Assembly (NCBI GenBank): GCA_024699855.1
Contig: JAMPIQ010000001.1
Location: 7,626,001 to 7,690,000 of the forward strand
Origin: Aphelenchoides besseyi
Lineage: Eukaryota > Nematoda > Chromadorea > Rhabditida > Aphelenchoididae
Reading direction: 5' to 3'
DNA length: 64,000 nt
Numbering within the stretch: the stretch's first letter is position 1; each line of letters opens with the position of its first letter. The position numbers were made by a program, and so were the translations under genes. The notes under the pieces are model-generated. The model was not told the DNA's origin and searched no databases. It saw only the letters and a program-made list of their open reading frames with translations. This document shows, in pieces, positions 10,980 through 28,335 of the stretch.

Positions 10980-11368
10980 TTTCAGTTCCAAATCGAATTC
11001 TAAAACGAACGTTCGAATAGAGCAACAAGCACGATTGTGAAACAACGCGACGAATCACGATGCTGAGGAAAAATAATTGCGAAGATTAAAACGGACAACG
11101 CTAACGATATGCGTATTAGGATTGTCGATGTAAACAGTTGAGTAGGTGCCGAGAAGATAGAAAAAGGGACAAAGCCAATTGCTAAGTGTGCATCGTCCAG
11201 AGCGTCGCATGTGAAAGCGGGACATTCTGTTTGGGCAGCGGCCTTTTTTCTGTGGCTTTTCCTTTGCGAAGTCGCAAACTTTGGGCGCAGTTCAAAAGAA
11301 TAGAAATCAGCTCGTTTGCTGTTCGTTTCGGACGATCAGTTCGTAGCAGAAGGACGACAACCGTTAGA
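10980..11368. promoter_or_regulatory. Shared divergent promoter region, PP2A-A / NDUFV1
   Basis: The 389 bp between the two divergent start codons must hold both promoters. It is richer in CG dinucleotides than the neighbouring spacers. No TATA box or other named site is convincing; the call rests on position only. Confidence 0.45.
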
Positions 11369-13117
11369 ATGTCATTGATTGCCCTTCGAAGTCAAATTCG
11401 TTTACCGTACGGTAAGTACGCGGAAGTGAGAATGGTTGATTTCGTTTTTAGGTATCTGTAATTCACGTGCCTTTTCGACGGCACCTCCAACCGAAAAGAA
11501 ACCCGAGAAAACGACCTTCGGACCGTTGAAAGACGAAGATCGTATTTTCACGAATTTGTATGGACGTCATGATTACCGGCTAAAGGGAGCGTTGGCCCGT
11601 GTAAGTAACATTACTGGAATTTCAATAGTGTGTTGCTATTTTTTTAGGGTGATTGGTACAAAACGAAGGAGATCATTTTAAAAGGTCAAAAATGGATTTT
11701 AAACGAAATCAGCACATCGGGATTACGAGGACGTGGTGGAGCAGGTGAGTGAAGACACTTGAACTTTCCCTCAATTTCATTCGTAGGTTTTCCAAGCGGA
11801 ATGAAGTGGGGATTCATGAGCAAGCCGTTTGATGGACGGTGAGATCTGAATTTTCACGAATAAATTTTCAGTTGTTTGTAGTCCTCGTTACGTGGTCATT
11901 AATGCTGATGAAGGTGAACCAGGAACGTGCAAAGATCGTGAGATTATGCGTCACGATCCGCACAAACTGATCGAAGGTTGTTTGATTGCCGGAGTTGCAA
12001 TGGGAGCTCGTGCTGCTTACATTTACATTCGCGGTGAGTTCTACAACGAGGCTGTGATACTTCAAGAGGCAATCTACGAAGCATATAAAGTAAGAATTGT
12101 GATTGATATGAAGTACACTTATCTTTCAGGCCGGGTATCTCGGGAAAGATTGTTTGGGCACGGGATACAATTTTGACGTCTTCGTTCATCGTGGTGCTGG
12201 AGCGTATATTTGCGGTGAGGAGACGGCGCTTATTGAGTCAATGGAAGGAAAACAAGGAAAACCACGTTTGAAACCGCCCTTCCCTGCTGATATTGGAGTT
12301 TTTGGGTGTCCAACAACGGTAACGAATGTTGAAACCGTGGCTGTTGCACCAACGATTTGTCGTCGTGGTGGAACTTGGTTTGCGAGCTTTGGACGTGAAC
12401 GTAATCGTGGAACAAAACTTTTTTGTATTTCTGGTCATGTTAACAATCCGTGTACGGTGGAAGAAGAGATGAGTATTCCACTTCGCGATTTGATTGAACG
12501 TCATTGCGGTGGTGTGATTGGTGGCTGGGACAATTTGCTTGCAATTATTCCCGGTGGTTCGTCGGTTCCACTTCTTCCAAAAAGGTTTTTGTGCCTTGTT
12601 GCCTATTTTAAATTTGTTTTTTAGCATTTGCGACAATGTGCTTATGGACTTTGATGCGTTGGTACAAGTAAAATCGGGTCTTGGAACAGCGGCGGTTATT
12701 GTGATGAATAAACAAGCGGATATCGTGAAGTGTATTGCTCGTTTGGCTTTGTTCTATAAACACGAGAGTTGCGGACAAGTAAGTTTTCTTTTATCATTAG
12801 TGGTTCTCAATTCGTTTTCAGTGTACACCATGTCGTGAAGGTTGCAATTGGTTGAACAAAGTTATGTGGCGTTTTGTTAAAGGCAAAGCTCAGCCGGCAG
12901 AAATCGATGCTGTTTGGGAATTAACGAAACAAATTGAAGGACACACGATTTGTGCTTTGGGCGATGCGGCTGCATGGCCGGTTCAAGGATTGATTCGACA
13001 TTTTCGACCCGAGTAAGTACCAGGCAATCGAACTGGAGTATGAATTCATGCTTTAGATTGGAACGTCGAATGGCCGAATACAACGGAAAGAATCAGGAAA
13101 TGGCCGCAAAGGCCTAA
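11369..13117 (+). CDS. NDUFV1: Complex I 51-kDa subunit (NADH dehydrogenase flavoprotein 1)
   Basis: Mitochondrial complex I subunit that binds NADH, FMN and the N3 iron-sulfur cluster. The N-terminus ([15 protein letters not shown], then SRAFST) is a mitochondrial presequence. The mature part shows the FMN/NADH glycine-rich loop [16 protein letters not shown], then [20 protein letters not shown], the [19 protein letters not shown] segment, and the 4Fe-4S ligands [13 protein letters not shown] with the fourth cysteine in [16 protein letters not shown]. At least seven introns of 40-55 nt occur; one lies inside the Cys cluster region (12780-12821). The tail ends NQEMAAKA. All functional residues are intact. 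A poly(A) signal AATAAA lies near 13216. Confidence 0.97.
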
Positions 13118-13343
13118 AATTTCTAGGAGTCATTTATCATTTGAAGTTGTCGCGTGTATATTGAATAGAAAAATGAAGTTGCTTTAGTTTTTATCATTGA
13201 ATTGAACGCACTATTTAATAAACAAAAGCAATTTACACTGTCAAATGAAGTGTTGTTTAACTCACAAGTGGCTAATAGACCATCCTAAGAGGTGATATTT
13301 TTCCCATTTACACAAATGATCTTGCTAACTGTTTGTTAGATTA

Positions 13344-14574
13344 ATGCTACATGGTCCGGCTAATCTGCGTTTAATTAGTGACTTAATTCCTCATCGTACA
13401 GCATTCAGAATGATCTCGTCGTTCACTAATGAAAAAAACGAGCCGCATCTTTATCAACACAAAGTGGACATCACAACTCGAAACGGACACTCTGCTTCAG
13501 TTCAATGTGTCTTTCAAGTGGGTTTACGAGTACGTTTATAACTGTCAATAATTTTAGGATTTGAAACCCACAGTTCAGCCGATTGGAACTGTTGTAGCAA
13601 TGCATGGAGCACCGGGTTCTCACAAAGATTTCAAGTACATTTCGCCGCTTCTAATTGAGCAGAACATTCGCTTTATTGGCATCAACTTTCCAGGTATGGG
13701 GTACTCCACGTGTAAGTGTTCATTTGCTATAGAATTTTATAAGTTGAATTCTTAGACGATCAGAATTTGCGTGATGACAACGACGAACGCGTTCAACTTG
13801 TTAGTTCGATTGTTGAAGCATTGGACTTGAAAGAAAACATCATTTTTGTCGGACATTCTCGTGGCAGTGAAAATGCGTTAAAAATGGGAGCCTTAAATTC
13901 GGTAAACATAAGCGAGATGGCATGCTTTAGACTTCATTCAGGATAAAACGAAAGGGGTGGTGCTTATTAATCCAATCGGTTTTCTTCCTCATAAGGGCAT
14001 TGAACCTTATTTCTTGGTGTGTTTGATGGGTTGGATTTGGAAGTACTTTCCTGGAGCTCAATATGTGCTTAATCCGTTCTTATTTTGGTGTATGAACAAG
14101 TACCAATTAGACCGTCTAATCGATGCTTGTAGTTTACAATCGAATTGGACTGCGAACTCCAAATGGTCATTGCGCTGGAGTTTGTCTTCACTTGATGTTT
14201 CACGCAGATTTTGCGGGTCAAAAGGAATTTGTGAGCAGATTGAACGATACCAATGTACGGACCTTAATCTGCTATTCGGGTAAAGATTTTTTGGTTCAAC
14301 CAAAAATTAGCCGTCAATTTTCGTCCATGTTTCGGGATAATCGCGAAGTTGTAAGTCACTCTGAGAGTTTGAGAGCAAACAACTTGCTTTTGAGGTCTAT
14401 TCTACAGCTGAAGAAGACTCGGAGATTGAAGAAGAAATTCAGAAAGCAGTTGAGAGTGGAAAGAAGAACGTTTCCGTGATGTTCGAGAAGGACGGTCATT
14501 TTCTTCAGAAAACTCGTGCTGCTTTTCTTGCTCAAATGATCCACTCGATGTTGGTCACAAAATTGAAATCTTAG
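13344..14574 (+). CDS. DUF1057-type alpha/beta hydrolase
   Basis: Predicted alpha/beta hydrolase of the family described from nematodes (DUF1057); substrate unknown. The protein starts MLHGPANLRLISDLIPHR. The oxyanion region is VAMHGAPGSHKDFKYISPLL, the nucleophile elbow GHSRGSENALKMG (Ser in GHSRG, split from the next exon near 13901), then VLINPIGFLPHKGIEP. The acid/His part is ICYSGKDFLVQPKI and FEKDGHFLQKTRAAFLA. A 43-nt intron at 14090-14132 restores the frame between ..FLFW and YNRIGLRTPNGHC. Another runs from about 14354 to 14400, ending TTTTGAG. It starts 227 bp after NDUFV1 on the same strand. Confidence 0.82.
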
Positions 14575-14664
14575 TCGTTACACATACTTAGCTGGTATTG
14601 TTACTTTAATAAAAGTTAATTGTGACATCAAGATTTGATATAATTTATTCGAAAAATGATAAAA

Positions 14665-17378
14665 TTAATGACAAAGTGTCGTTTGAAGTCGTCGATGAAT
14701 TTCGCCGAGAGATGGACGAAAATCAGAGTTCGCATTCAAACAAGGCAAAACAACGTTGTCAAATAACTCGGATGTGCAATGAGTGGGAAACGGTAGTTGA
14801 GGCTAAAATACAAATGAGTTGTTTAAATTTAATTGATTACTTACAATTGTTAGAGAGTTTTCAAGACATTTGAATACCGTCAGATTGTTGAGATCAGCGT
14901 ATGGTTGTGTTTGACACGCACTGAAGAGCTCCCACAATGTGATTCCCAACGACCAAACGTCCGATCGATGAGTAAAAGCGTTGGATTGCACAACTTCTGG
15001 TGCACACCAACGCAGTGGAAGTATTCGTCCGTCCTCACATCGCACATAATCAACAGCAAATCGAGAGTCAGCAGACGCAAAATCGTAAAGTTTTACAATT
15101 CCGTCACCATCGACTAGTACAGAACGAGCTGCCAAATCACGATGAACAAAATGTTTGGACTCCAAATACGCACATCCTGCGGCTATTTGTGTCCCAACAG
15201 ATATCAATTGATGTAAACTGAAAATTCTTTCCTTTATCGAGTTCTATGCCTAATAACACTACCTTAAAGGCGGATATGTTTTAAAGAAGAATGTCAAAGG
15301 ACCGCAAACCGGAGACTCGTAGACGACCGCCAAACGTCCATCCGATTCGTGTACCAAGCCGAGAAAACGTAGAACATTCTGATGATCGAACTGTGAGATT
15401 ACTCGACGTTCTCGATGGAATCCACGAATCGACCAAACATCAGTTGTCGATATTTTAATGAGCAAATGATGCTCATCGTTCTCTGTCAACTGAACTAAAC
15501 GCAACTCGCCGAAATCACCTCGTCCAATAACGTCGATCGTTTTTATAGCATTTGAATCAAATTCGGCTGTTGGAAGATCTTCAGTTTGTCTGTGACTCAA
15601 ATCGGCGTATCGATCAAATGAACTCAACGGTTGATCAACACCTATTTTTCGACTCATTTCAAGAGTGTTACGTGATGCATAAGTTCCGTGTTGACAAATT
15701 TTGATTAGCGGCTGAGACAATCTAAAACTTCTATATGAGAATTTGGAATAAAACAACAACCTACGAATCACACTCAGGCTCGGCATATTCGTCCGACGTT
15801 GTCGACGATCCTCTTTCCATAAATCCTGAATCGTATCGGCTCTGACATAATGGTGTAACATAACGAGGTCCAGTTTCTATATGCACTCCCAACTTGTTTT
15901 CACGCATTGATGCAGAACGAGCTCGTTTGCGTTTTTCAACACGCCTTGCAGCAAACAGCAAATGCAACAAAACACACAACGAAATACAACCGAACGTTAA
16001 TGCAGCAACAATACCTGCAAGTTTAGAGCTAAGAACGAATTAAACATTAAACTTCTTACCAATAACCATCCACTTTATTGTCTCGCCATCACTTTCGCCT
16101 TCACTACTGATTGCAATATAAGTCAAAGTATTGCCGTTGACCAATGGATCGGTTTCAAGTTCGTTGTCAGTGAAAACAATATTTGTGGATGCCACAGCTG
16201 CAAATTATTCGTCGCTTTTTAATCAACATTGCAAACTTACCGCCTTCAAATCGAACTTCGCTTATTAACAACCACTCAGCTTCTTTTGCCATGGTCAACT
16301 CAGCTCGTAAAATGTTACACAAACGCTGTGGAACAGAGATTCGAACCCAACGAGCACTGTCAAAGTTGTGATCAATCTCTTCCTCTACTCGTTGACCGCG
16401 ACTCGAGAAAAACGGTTCGGTCTTCCCAACACCACTTTCCATTCCAAATTGAAGTCGAGCGGTTTGGAAAACGTGAGCTCGACGTTTCGGTTGATTGGCA
16501 ACGTGAAATGCCACAGCAGAAATGTTCTGACGAGCATCAAAATGAAAGTCGATAACCACCGTATTGTTAGCATTCTTCGATCGTCCTTTCAATTCCGTCT
16601 TATGCCAACCGATCCAATTACGCGGATGTGCATCGAATTCATCAGAGCCAACGGCTCCATCAAATAAACGACCTAAACCGCGATGAAGTAACCCGTTGGA
16701 TTCTTCAACTCCATCATATGACAAATCGCGTAGATCCAAATCGTCAGCCACTGATCCCTGAGGCATCGAGTAAAAGCGAAGAGACTCTTGGAATTTGCAG
16801 CCGTAAATTTCCATTCGAAGACAAACGGTTCTCGTTTGTTCGCTTACTGGAATGATTCGAACCAATTTAGCAACGAAACCGCCGGCTAATCTTATTAAAA
16901 CGGAAGAGTTCGGATCGGAGTTTGCGTCGATGATTTCATTTCCTTGCGAATCACGATAACGAGCCCATTGATTCAAAGATTCGCGCCAATACTCAATCAT
17001 GATCGCCTTAGCAAATTCACGTCCTCGTCCACTATCCCATCGTCCTTGAGTTTCAACTGCCGTGACAAACGTATCAGACGGAAATTCAACTTGAATCCAC
17101 TCATGTGTTGAACTGTTGATTTGGTTCGCTGGACACCAAGCTCCTGATCCCGTCTCGGTGCGAATTCTGGAATTGCTCAATTTGTAATCGCTCTTCAATT
17201 AGCGACGAAATCGCGCATCCACTCGGACAGCTGTTTTGGATTCGAAGTGGATTTCGATTATGAATAACAAACCTCGCATGTTGTGGTCCCGTCGAAAGGG
17301 GATCGAAGGCCGAGCTTGCGGTTATTTGCGAGTCTTTCACACGTTCATTCTCCAAACCCAACGGTCTACTGCAATCTC
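14665..17378 (-). CDS. Discoidin-domain receptor tyrosine kinase (5' exon missing)
   Basis: DDR-family receptor kinase; in animals these bind collagen. From 17378 the protein reads DCSRPLGLENERVKDSQITASSAFD, the discoidin domain start. A 107-nt intron follows, then GAWCPANQINSSTHEWIQVEF, QGRWDSGRGREF and VCLRMEIYGCKF, and then the DS-like domain (NGLLHRGLGRLFDGAVGSDEF, NWIGWHKTELKG). A transmembrane segment lies near 15950-16020, followed by a basic juxtamembrane region. The kinase shows GRGDFGEL and the lysine in LLIKIS. Its catalytic loop reads HRDLAARS and its metal motif DFA, then LPLRWCAPEVV. It ends FRPSLGEIHRRLQTTLCH. The acceptor TTTCAG at 17379-17384 shows that a signal-peptide exon lies upstream; I could not find it. 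Asn-to-Ser and DFG-to-DFA changes suggest weak or absent catalysis. Confidence 0.9.
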
Positions 17379-17384
17379 CTGAAA

Positions 17385-20300
17385 TTGGAGGGATTAAGAA
17401 TATGACGGTGTGTGAATGAAATTTGATCTCCGCTTCAGGTCATCGACAGTCTAATCCCTCTAACACCTGCACATTTCAGATTACTCTTAAAATTGTAAAG
17501 TTTTTGGTTCTCAAATGCCAAAGCTTTTCCTGGCTTCTGAATTGAAGCGGTGCACACAAAAGACGCTGAGAATTGCCAATCGACACTGTTTTTATTGTTG
17601 CCGACAAAAAGCTGGTGGCAGCGGTAAAAGATCGCGAGCCGGTCGTTACGCAGACCGTAAAACATCGATTTTGGCCACCATTTCGGTGGCTGATTGGTCG
17701 CGGTTATAATGCCAATTCATAAGCATTGATGAGTCGTTTTCGTATTCTGACCTTCGAAAGAGTACAGTAATCGGCGAAGGAGACGCCAATTGTTCTTTTC
17801 GTGGTTGATCGGTTGCTTTCTACCTGTCAAATTGGCACCACGAATGTCAACCGAACGGCCAATTTTCTCGACCACTCGATTGGCTTAATTGCGCCCTATC
17901 GATACGAAGGGGAGTTCGCAGGAAGCGCTAAATTGACCGATAGCATTGCGAGAATTGACGCCGTTTTTGAACTGCCGACTTTCGATCTGATGAATGATCT
18001 GTAGAAACCCGCCATCTAGTGGATTTCGAATGTCCCGCTCGAATCGATCAACCAACTCGGGAGTCCTGTTGATGTCCTTGAAGTTATCGTTAATAATCAG
18101 CAGCACGATCTTTAACACTCTCGTTACGAGCGATCGGCATCACTTCCAAAACGTAGACGGCGCGTGCAAACTTGTGATTCTAATCGACGTGCAAGTGGTC
18201 GCTTATACAAACTTTTACGTCCTAAAAAACTTACGCAAATCGATTGCCACAACAGAAACAAAAAGCAGAAAACTGATTGGCAACGTCCGTGAGTTCATCG
18301 CGTAATCGTACGCGCAGCTTCGAGCATTCCCGACGATCGTGGCTGTGGATCTGAAAATGAACGCAAATCAATGGACGTTCGTTCGTAGCAGCTCGTAAAT
18401 CACAAACTCGGAATTGGACGCAAAGTGTCGTGCCGAAAACTCGCGCGTGAAAAATGGCCTCCAAGTGGCTAACAATAAACTCCGCCCACTTTGTGTATCA
18501 AAAGTAAGAACTCGGGAAACGTTAACGACAATACGAAATGCAAAACGGTTTCTTGTCGTTGTGAGCGGATTAATCTTTTCATTTGACATCCGCGCAACAA
18601 ACTTCACACGCCGAAGCGAAAAGACACCGAAAAAGCCAATTAGTCTGAAAAACAAGAGGGAAACATGCTTCGGAATTGGGAACCGACATTGCACTTCTTG
18701 TGACATCCGGTTAGTTGATTTTTATTGAGAAGCACGTGCATTCGGCCATCTGGTTGAGTCGCGAGCATTGGAATTAGCTGCTTGCAACCGAGAAGGGAAA
18801 TTGAATCAAAGCGCACAATCGGGTGAACTCGACAAATTGGCCAAAGAGAAAGAAGTCACGATATGGGCCTGTTTGCGTGTTTGGCAGTTAAACTCGAATA
18901 TTGAAACAAAGTCTTATGTCTGGATCTCAATGGTCATTCTGGTTTATTCGCGTGTCATGACCGTAGAGTTCGGTCGGGGACAGAAATTTGGTTGAGATCG
19001 TAAAGAAAAGGACACGAGAAGATGACCAATCAGCTCCTGTGCCGAACACGCAACTCATCATGCCGACAGCCCCTAAAATGCATGTGGTCGTCTTCGAATA
19101 TTCATGGCTCCTAGTTATGGCAGTTGCACTTGTAGCCGCAGGCCAAATTCATTTGGCGAATATTCAGTCAAGTAAACGTCTTCTACAGTCCGATGGACAA
19201 ATTGACGGTGACAGGAGGAAAGTGTGAGAAAATGCCGTCGAATGTTCGCCATCTTCTCTCACCAGAACAATGCGAAATGACCGGAAATTCTCTCGCGCGG
19301 CCATGAAGCTCGTCAACCGAACCAGAGACAGAACACAAAACTTTTAAATGAGTTGGACGAACACACTCAGTCCCGTTTAATTGGCGGTCGAGTGACGCGT
19401 TGCGAAAACTCGGGTTCTCACTTGATTGCCTTCGGACATATTGACCGGGACAAAACGAGTGACCGCCCACTTTTCGCGTTCTTTTCAATTTGCATGACAA
19501 AAGATCACGATGTTGGAACGCGAAAGTGCGATGGCAACACGAAGATTCTCGCGTTTATTTCGGGTCAGCGACTACCGTTCGTTCAATAGATTTGACTTTT
19601 GTGCGTGTGAGAGCAAAACGGATAGCGGTACTTATGGAAATGTCAAGGCGGAGCACAAGCGAGAAAAATCCGAACGCTGAAAATGCCCAACAGACGATTC
19701 GGCAATCCGTCGCACATCTGGAGGCGAGCATCAGAAAAAACACGTTGGGCACGTCATTGACGCTTTTCAATTTCGAGATACTGCAGCTGGACTCGGAAAA
19801 TGATGATCAAACAGGCGGTACGACTGAAGCGACATGCAGATGAGGAGACGACCTTCATTTGAACCCCTAATTGCTCTTTCTACTGTTACTTGGCACTTCG
19901 GACGTTCAATAATGAGCAGTCGAGGTCGATCGCCCTAATACCCTCACGCGCGATCGACAAGTCGCTACTTCAAACAACACGGGCACTACAATCGAGAGTC
20001 CGAGATCGCAGGTTTGATTTTTTGCTTCGACGTGCAATTTTTGGCGCGGACATTCCAATCGAATTGACTATTAAATCCCAACAATAAACACAAGTAGATC
20101 GGCCAGTACAACATTGAGTTTATACGCAAAATAATGTGAAATCGTCCGACAAGGCGCTGCAGAGTGAAATTGAAGCTAATAATCGTAACAACAAGTGGAG
20201 AACATTCATTCAAACCAGAAACCTAATCCCAAGGGTTTGAATTGGCTGTGTACTTAACAAGCAATTACAGTAATAACCGAAAAACTAGTGAGCGAGTTTA

Positions 20301-22439
20301 TTGTCCCGATAAAACTCAGGTTAGTGCTCACGACCTGGTTTTCTGCTCTGAGTTAACAGAATAGAATACCCGGACGATTAAACGTCGACCGGAAGTTTGG
20401 AAGGCCAATTCCCGATTCCAATTGCTCATAAAAATGTCAAGAAACTGACTAGTCAACAAAAAAGATTTCGGTTTTTGTATCAATGACCAGTGAATGTGAC
20501 CAATTTGACAATAACAAGACATAGCAATTACGTAGAGGACCGAAAGGACATTCGACTCTATTGAACAGACAAATCGGGTATTGATGAAGTGGATGAGGAG
20601 GAAGAGCGGCATTGAGGACGATAATTAGAGGCCTCGAACAGCTCAAATGTCAACGATCTCCACTCGCCGACAGTTTTTGCATGAGGCACGTACGATTGAG
20701 ATCGTCACCTTTGTCGTTCGAACATCTGCCCGTTCGGAGTCCATAAAATTTCGACGAAGTTTTGAACTCGATGTTACACCGCAAAAAATGATGATCGATC
20801 GTAAATTGGATTCGGAGAATAAGCATAACGATGAGAAGCCGCCGAGAGTGCGGGAACCAATTTTCGACACGACGGTCGTTTTGAATTCCCGATGCCAACA
20901 AAATCGAACATCGCAAATAGACGATCGTAATGGGAACGGAAATGAACGGCGGAAGTTGACTATTCAAGAAAATGCCGCCAAAAACAGCAACCAGATTGTT
21001 TGGATTTCCGCTCTTTTGAATACGAAAGTTGCAAGACGACAAAAGACTTCAAAGTCAATTGTTTTGGTGTGAACCATAAGATTAATTGGCAAACTCGTAC
21101 CCACTATCCAATAGTCGATCTGTCATCGTGTAGGTGTGAGGGTCGTAAACCGAAACTGCCACCTCTGATCGCTCTAATGCGATAGATCTTAATCGAAAAC
21201 AACAGCAGCACATCGTAAAAGTTGGCGTTGATATCCGAACTCATGACCTGTCGAGTGCGGAATTCGCTGCAAACATTCAAATTTTTGTTCTTCATTTGTC
21301 AACGTAGATTTATGACTTCGTCCGTTTGTTCGATCTTGTCAACAGACGTCCGATTTCGCGCGTTGACCTCCGCTCCGGAAGACAAAAGAAAACTAAAGTG
21401 GGCGCCTTAGAATCATCAAATAGCTTTAGTTTAGCAACATCAACGACAAACAAACTCAAATTTACGGTGCCCGAACCAAAACGATTAGCCGAAACAAATG
21501 TGTTGATATTCAATTCGAGTTAGGTTCCGGTCGAGTGCTCGATTGCAAATTATGCAACGGCTCTCGGGCTTGTGGCGCGGATGCTCGACGAACCACAACA
21601 TAAAAATTACAAATTTGAACAAACCGGAAGGATACCAACCGCACGTTTTCACTTTTTGGACTCGCGGGAGCAAACGGTCGTTATCATTTCAGTCCATCAT
21701 CGCTCTTCAATACGTAAATTTGACATGAACACAAAAAGAAACCGAAAACAACATGTTTCTATTCTTCGTTTCGTACGATGACATAAAACGTGAAAAACTA
21801 CTACGAGCTTTCAAGTACGGTGCCATTAAAGTGCATTAGGTCATTGAGTCAAGAGCCCTCTTCAGTCTTCAAGCCAACGATAAACTTCACAGCAATCTTT
21901 TCAACTACAATCCTAAAAATATCGTCTTTGGTGAGTGGCATGAGAAGTTTTCCAAGTATCTACTATCAAATAATACCTTCGTAGTAAGGGTTTAGTATCT
22001 CAGTAAAGATAATACATCCTTTTAAGCAGCTGCACTCATGACTGAAGACTATTTCTTGTATCTGTAGAGCAACGTCTTTGATGTACTTTACGGCCACTTA
22101 TTTGTCGGCAGTTAAGCGGAGCGAGTCATTAGGTCGAACTGCTCATTTGGAGATTAACGTTCAGTGTTCACGGTTCGATGCGAGAGATCGGTTTGTTTCA
22201 TTCAACTGCGATTAGCACTCAAACGGTTGCCGATATTCGAGCGAGTCAATTGAGCGGAATAGTCTTCAATTTATTTTTGCAACAAACAACTCAAGTAGAA
22301 GAATAGCCAACAATTAAAATTAAGCGATTTGCATACCCATCGGATGATAAAACAACGAGAATGGGAGATACTGAAGAAACATTCGGTTCATTTTAAGTTA
22401 ACAACAAAACCAATAAATTATTACCCTACAGTTAAACAA
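17385..22439. other. 5-kb region without a supportable gene
   Basis: This stretch lies between the first recognised DDR exon and the STT3 stop. Many short open frames exist on both strands, none longer than about 140 codons and none with family motifs or consistent splice joins. Composition is mixed, with many TCGA/CGAA words and a higher GC content than the AT-rich spacers elsewhere. It most likely holds the missing DDR signal-peptide exon, a long first intron and the DDR promoter. No tRNA or repeat array was recognised. Confidence 0.4.
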
Positions 22440-27614
<5,175 letters not shown>

Positions 27615-28335
27615 TGTGGCCACTGAAAACAACAACAATAAGCGAACAAACGTGTGAAACCAAAAAGTTTGAGGCGTGGCTAAGGAAACGCGGAATATGA
27701 AAAATCGGTGCGGGACAAATTCGTTGTCCTCAATACGATGCATTTAAGTGTGCGACAATCCCAGAAATTATTTGGCTAAAACAACAACCTTCGAACACAA
27801 CAAAAAGGCCACGTTGCACAAGTGAAAGCGAATGGCAATTTGCGTGAGAGTTTTGTAGTTCTGTAGTCGTACAAAAGATTCTCTGTCGGAGTTTTAACCC
27901 GACCACGAATTTGGTTCAGTGCTTTCAATAAACTCCAATCGATTTGTACAAACCACCAAAAATGGACTCCAACTTGGCAAACAGCAGAACTCAGTTCGTT
28001 CCCAATGTTTAGCTTTGATTTTTCGCAGGATGTCGTGTGTTCCACTTGTTCAACATTCTTTCTCTCCAAGTGATCAGCAGCGATTTGGCCCGATTCCAAT
28101 GGCCAAAGGAGTGGAAAAATAACGCGAAAAGTGAACGAGATCCTCCGAGAAGAATCTCGTAGCTTCGTGATTAGTCCAGACGTCCATCCGCTCGTGCTTG
28201 AGTGTCCGAAACAACACTGCTTTCTGGTTAGTTCTAAGGTGATGGTTAGTCACAATCGACAATTTCCTTTCATTTTTTCACAATCTTTCGAGGTCTTCTG
28301 TTATTTTATTTGATTTATTTGTGTTTAGATACAAA
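27615..28335. promoter_or_regulatory. Divergent region STT3 / UNC-45
   Basis: This 721-bp spacer lies between two divergent starts. An acceptor-like TTTTCAG directly before the STT3 start (27619-27625) and GTGTTTAG before the UNC-45 start (28321-28328) suggest spliced or trans-spliced leaders on both sides. No gene is seen. Confidence 0.45.

Noticed and set aside
14090..14132. Apparent frameshift inside the DUF1057 hydrolase
   Set aside because: A 43-nt GT-AG intron (GTATGA..TTGTAG) joins ..FLFW to YNRIGLRTPNGH in frame, so no frameshift is needed.
14622..14873. 83-codon plus-strand open frame
   Set aside because: It is antisense to the last DDR kinase exons, whose protein (FRPSLGEIHRRLQ..) is clearly conserved.
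17435..21984. Dozens of 60-140-codon frames in the 5-kb block
   Set aside because: None has conserved motifs, consistent splice sites or a partner exon; lengths fit chance at this GC content.
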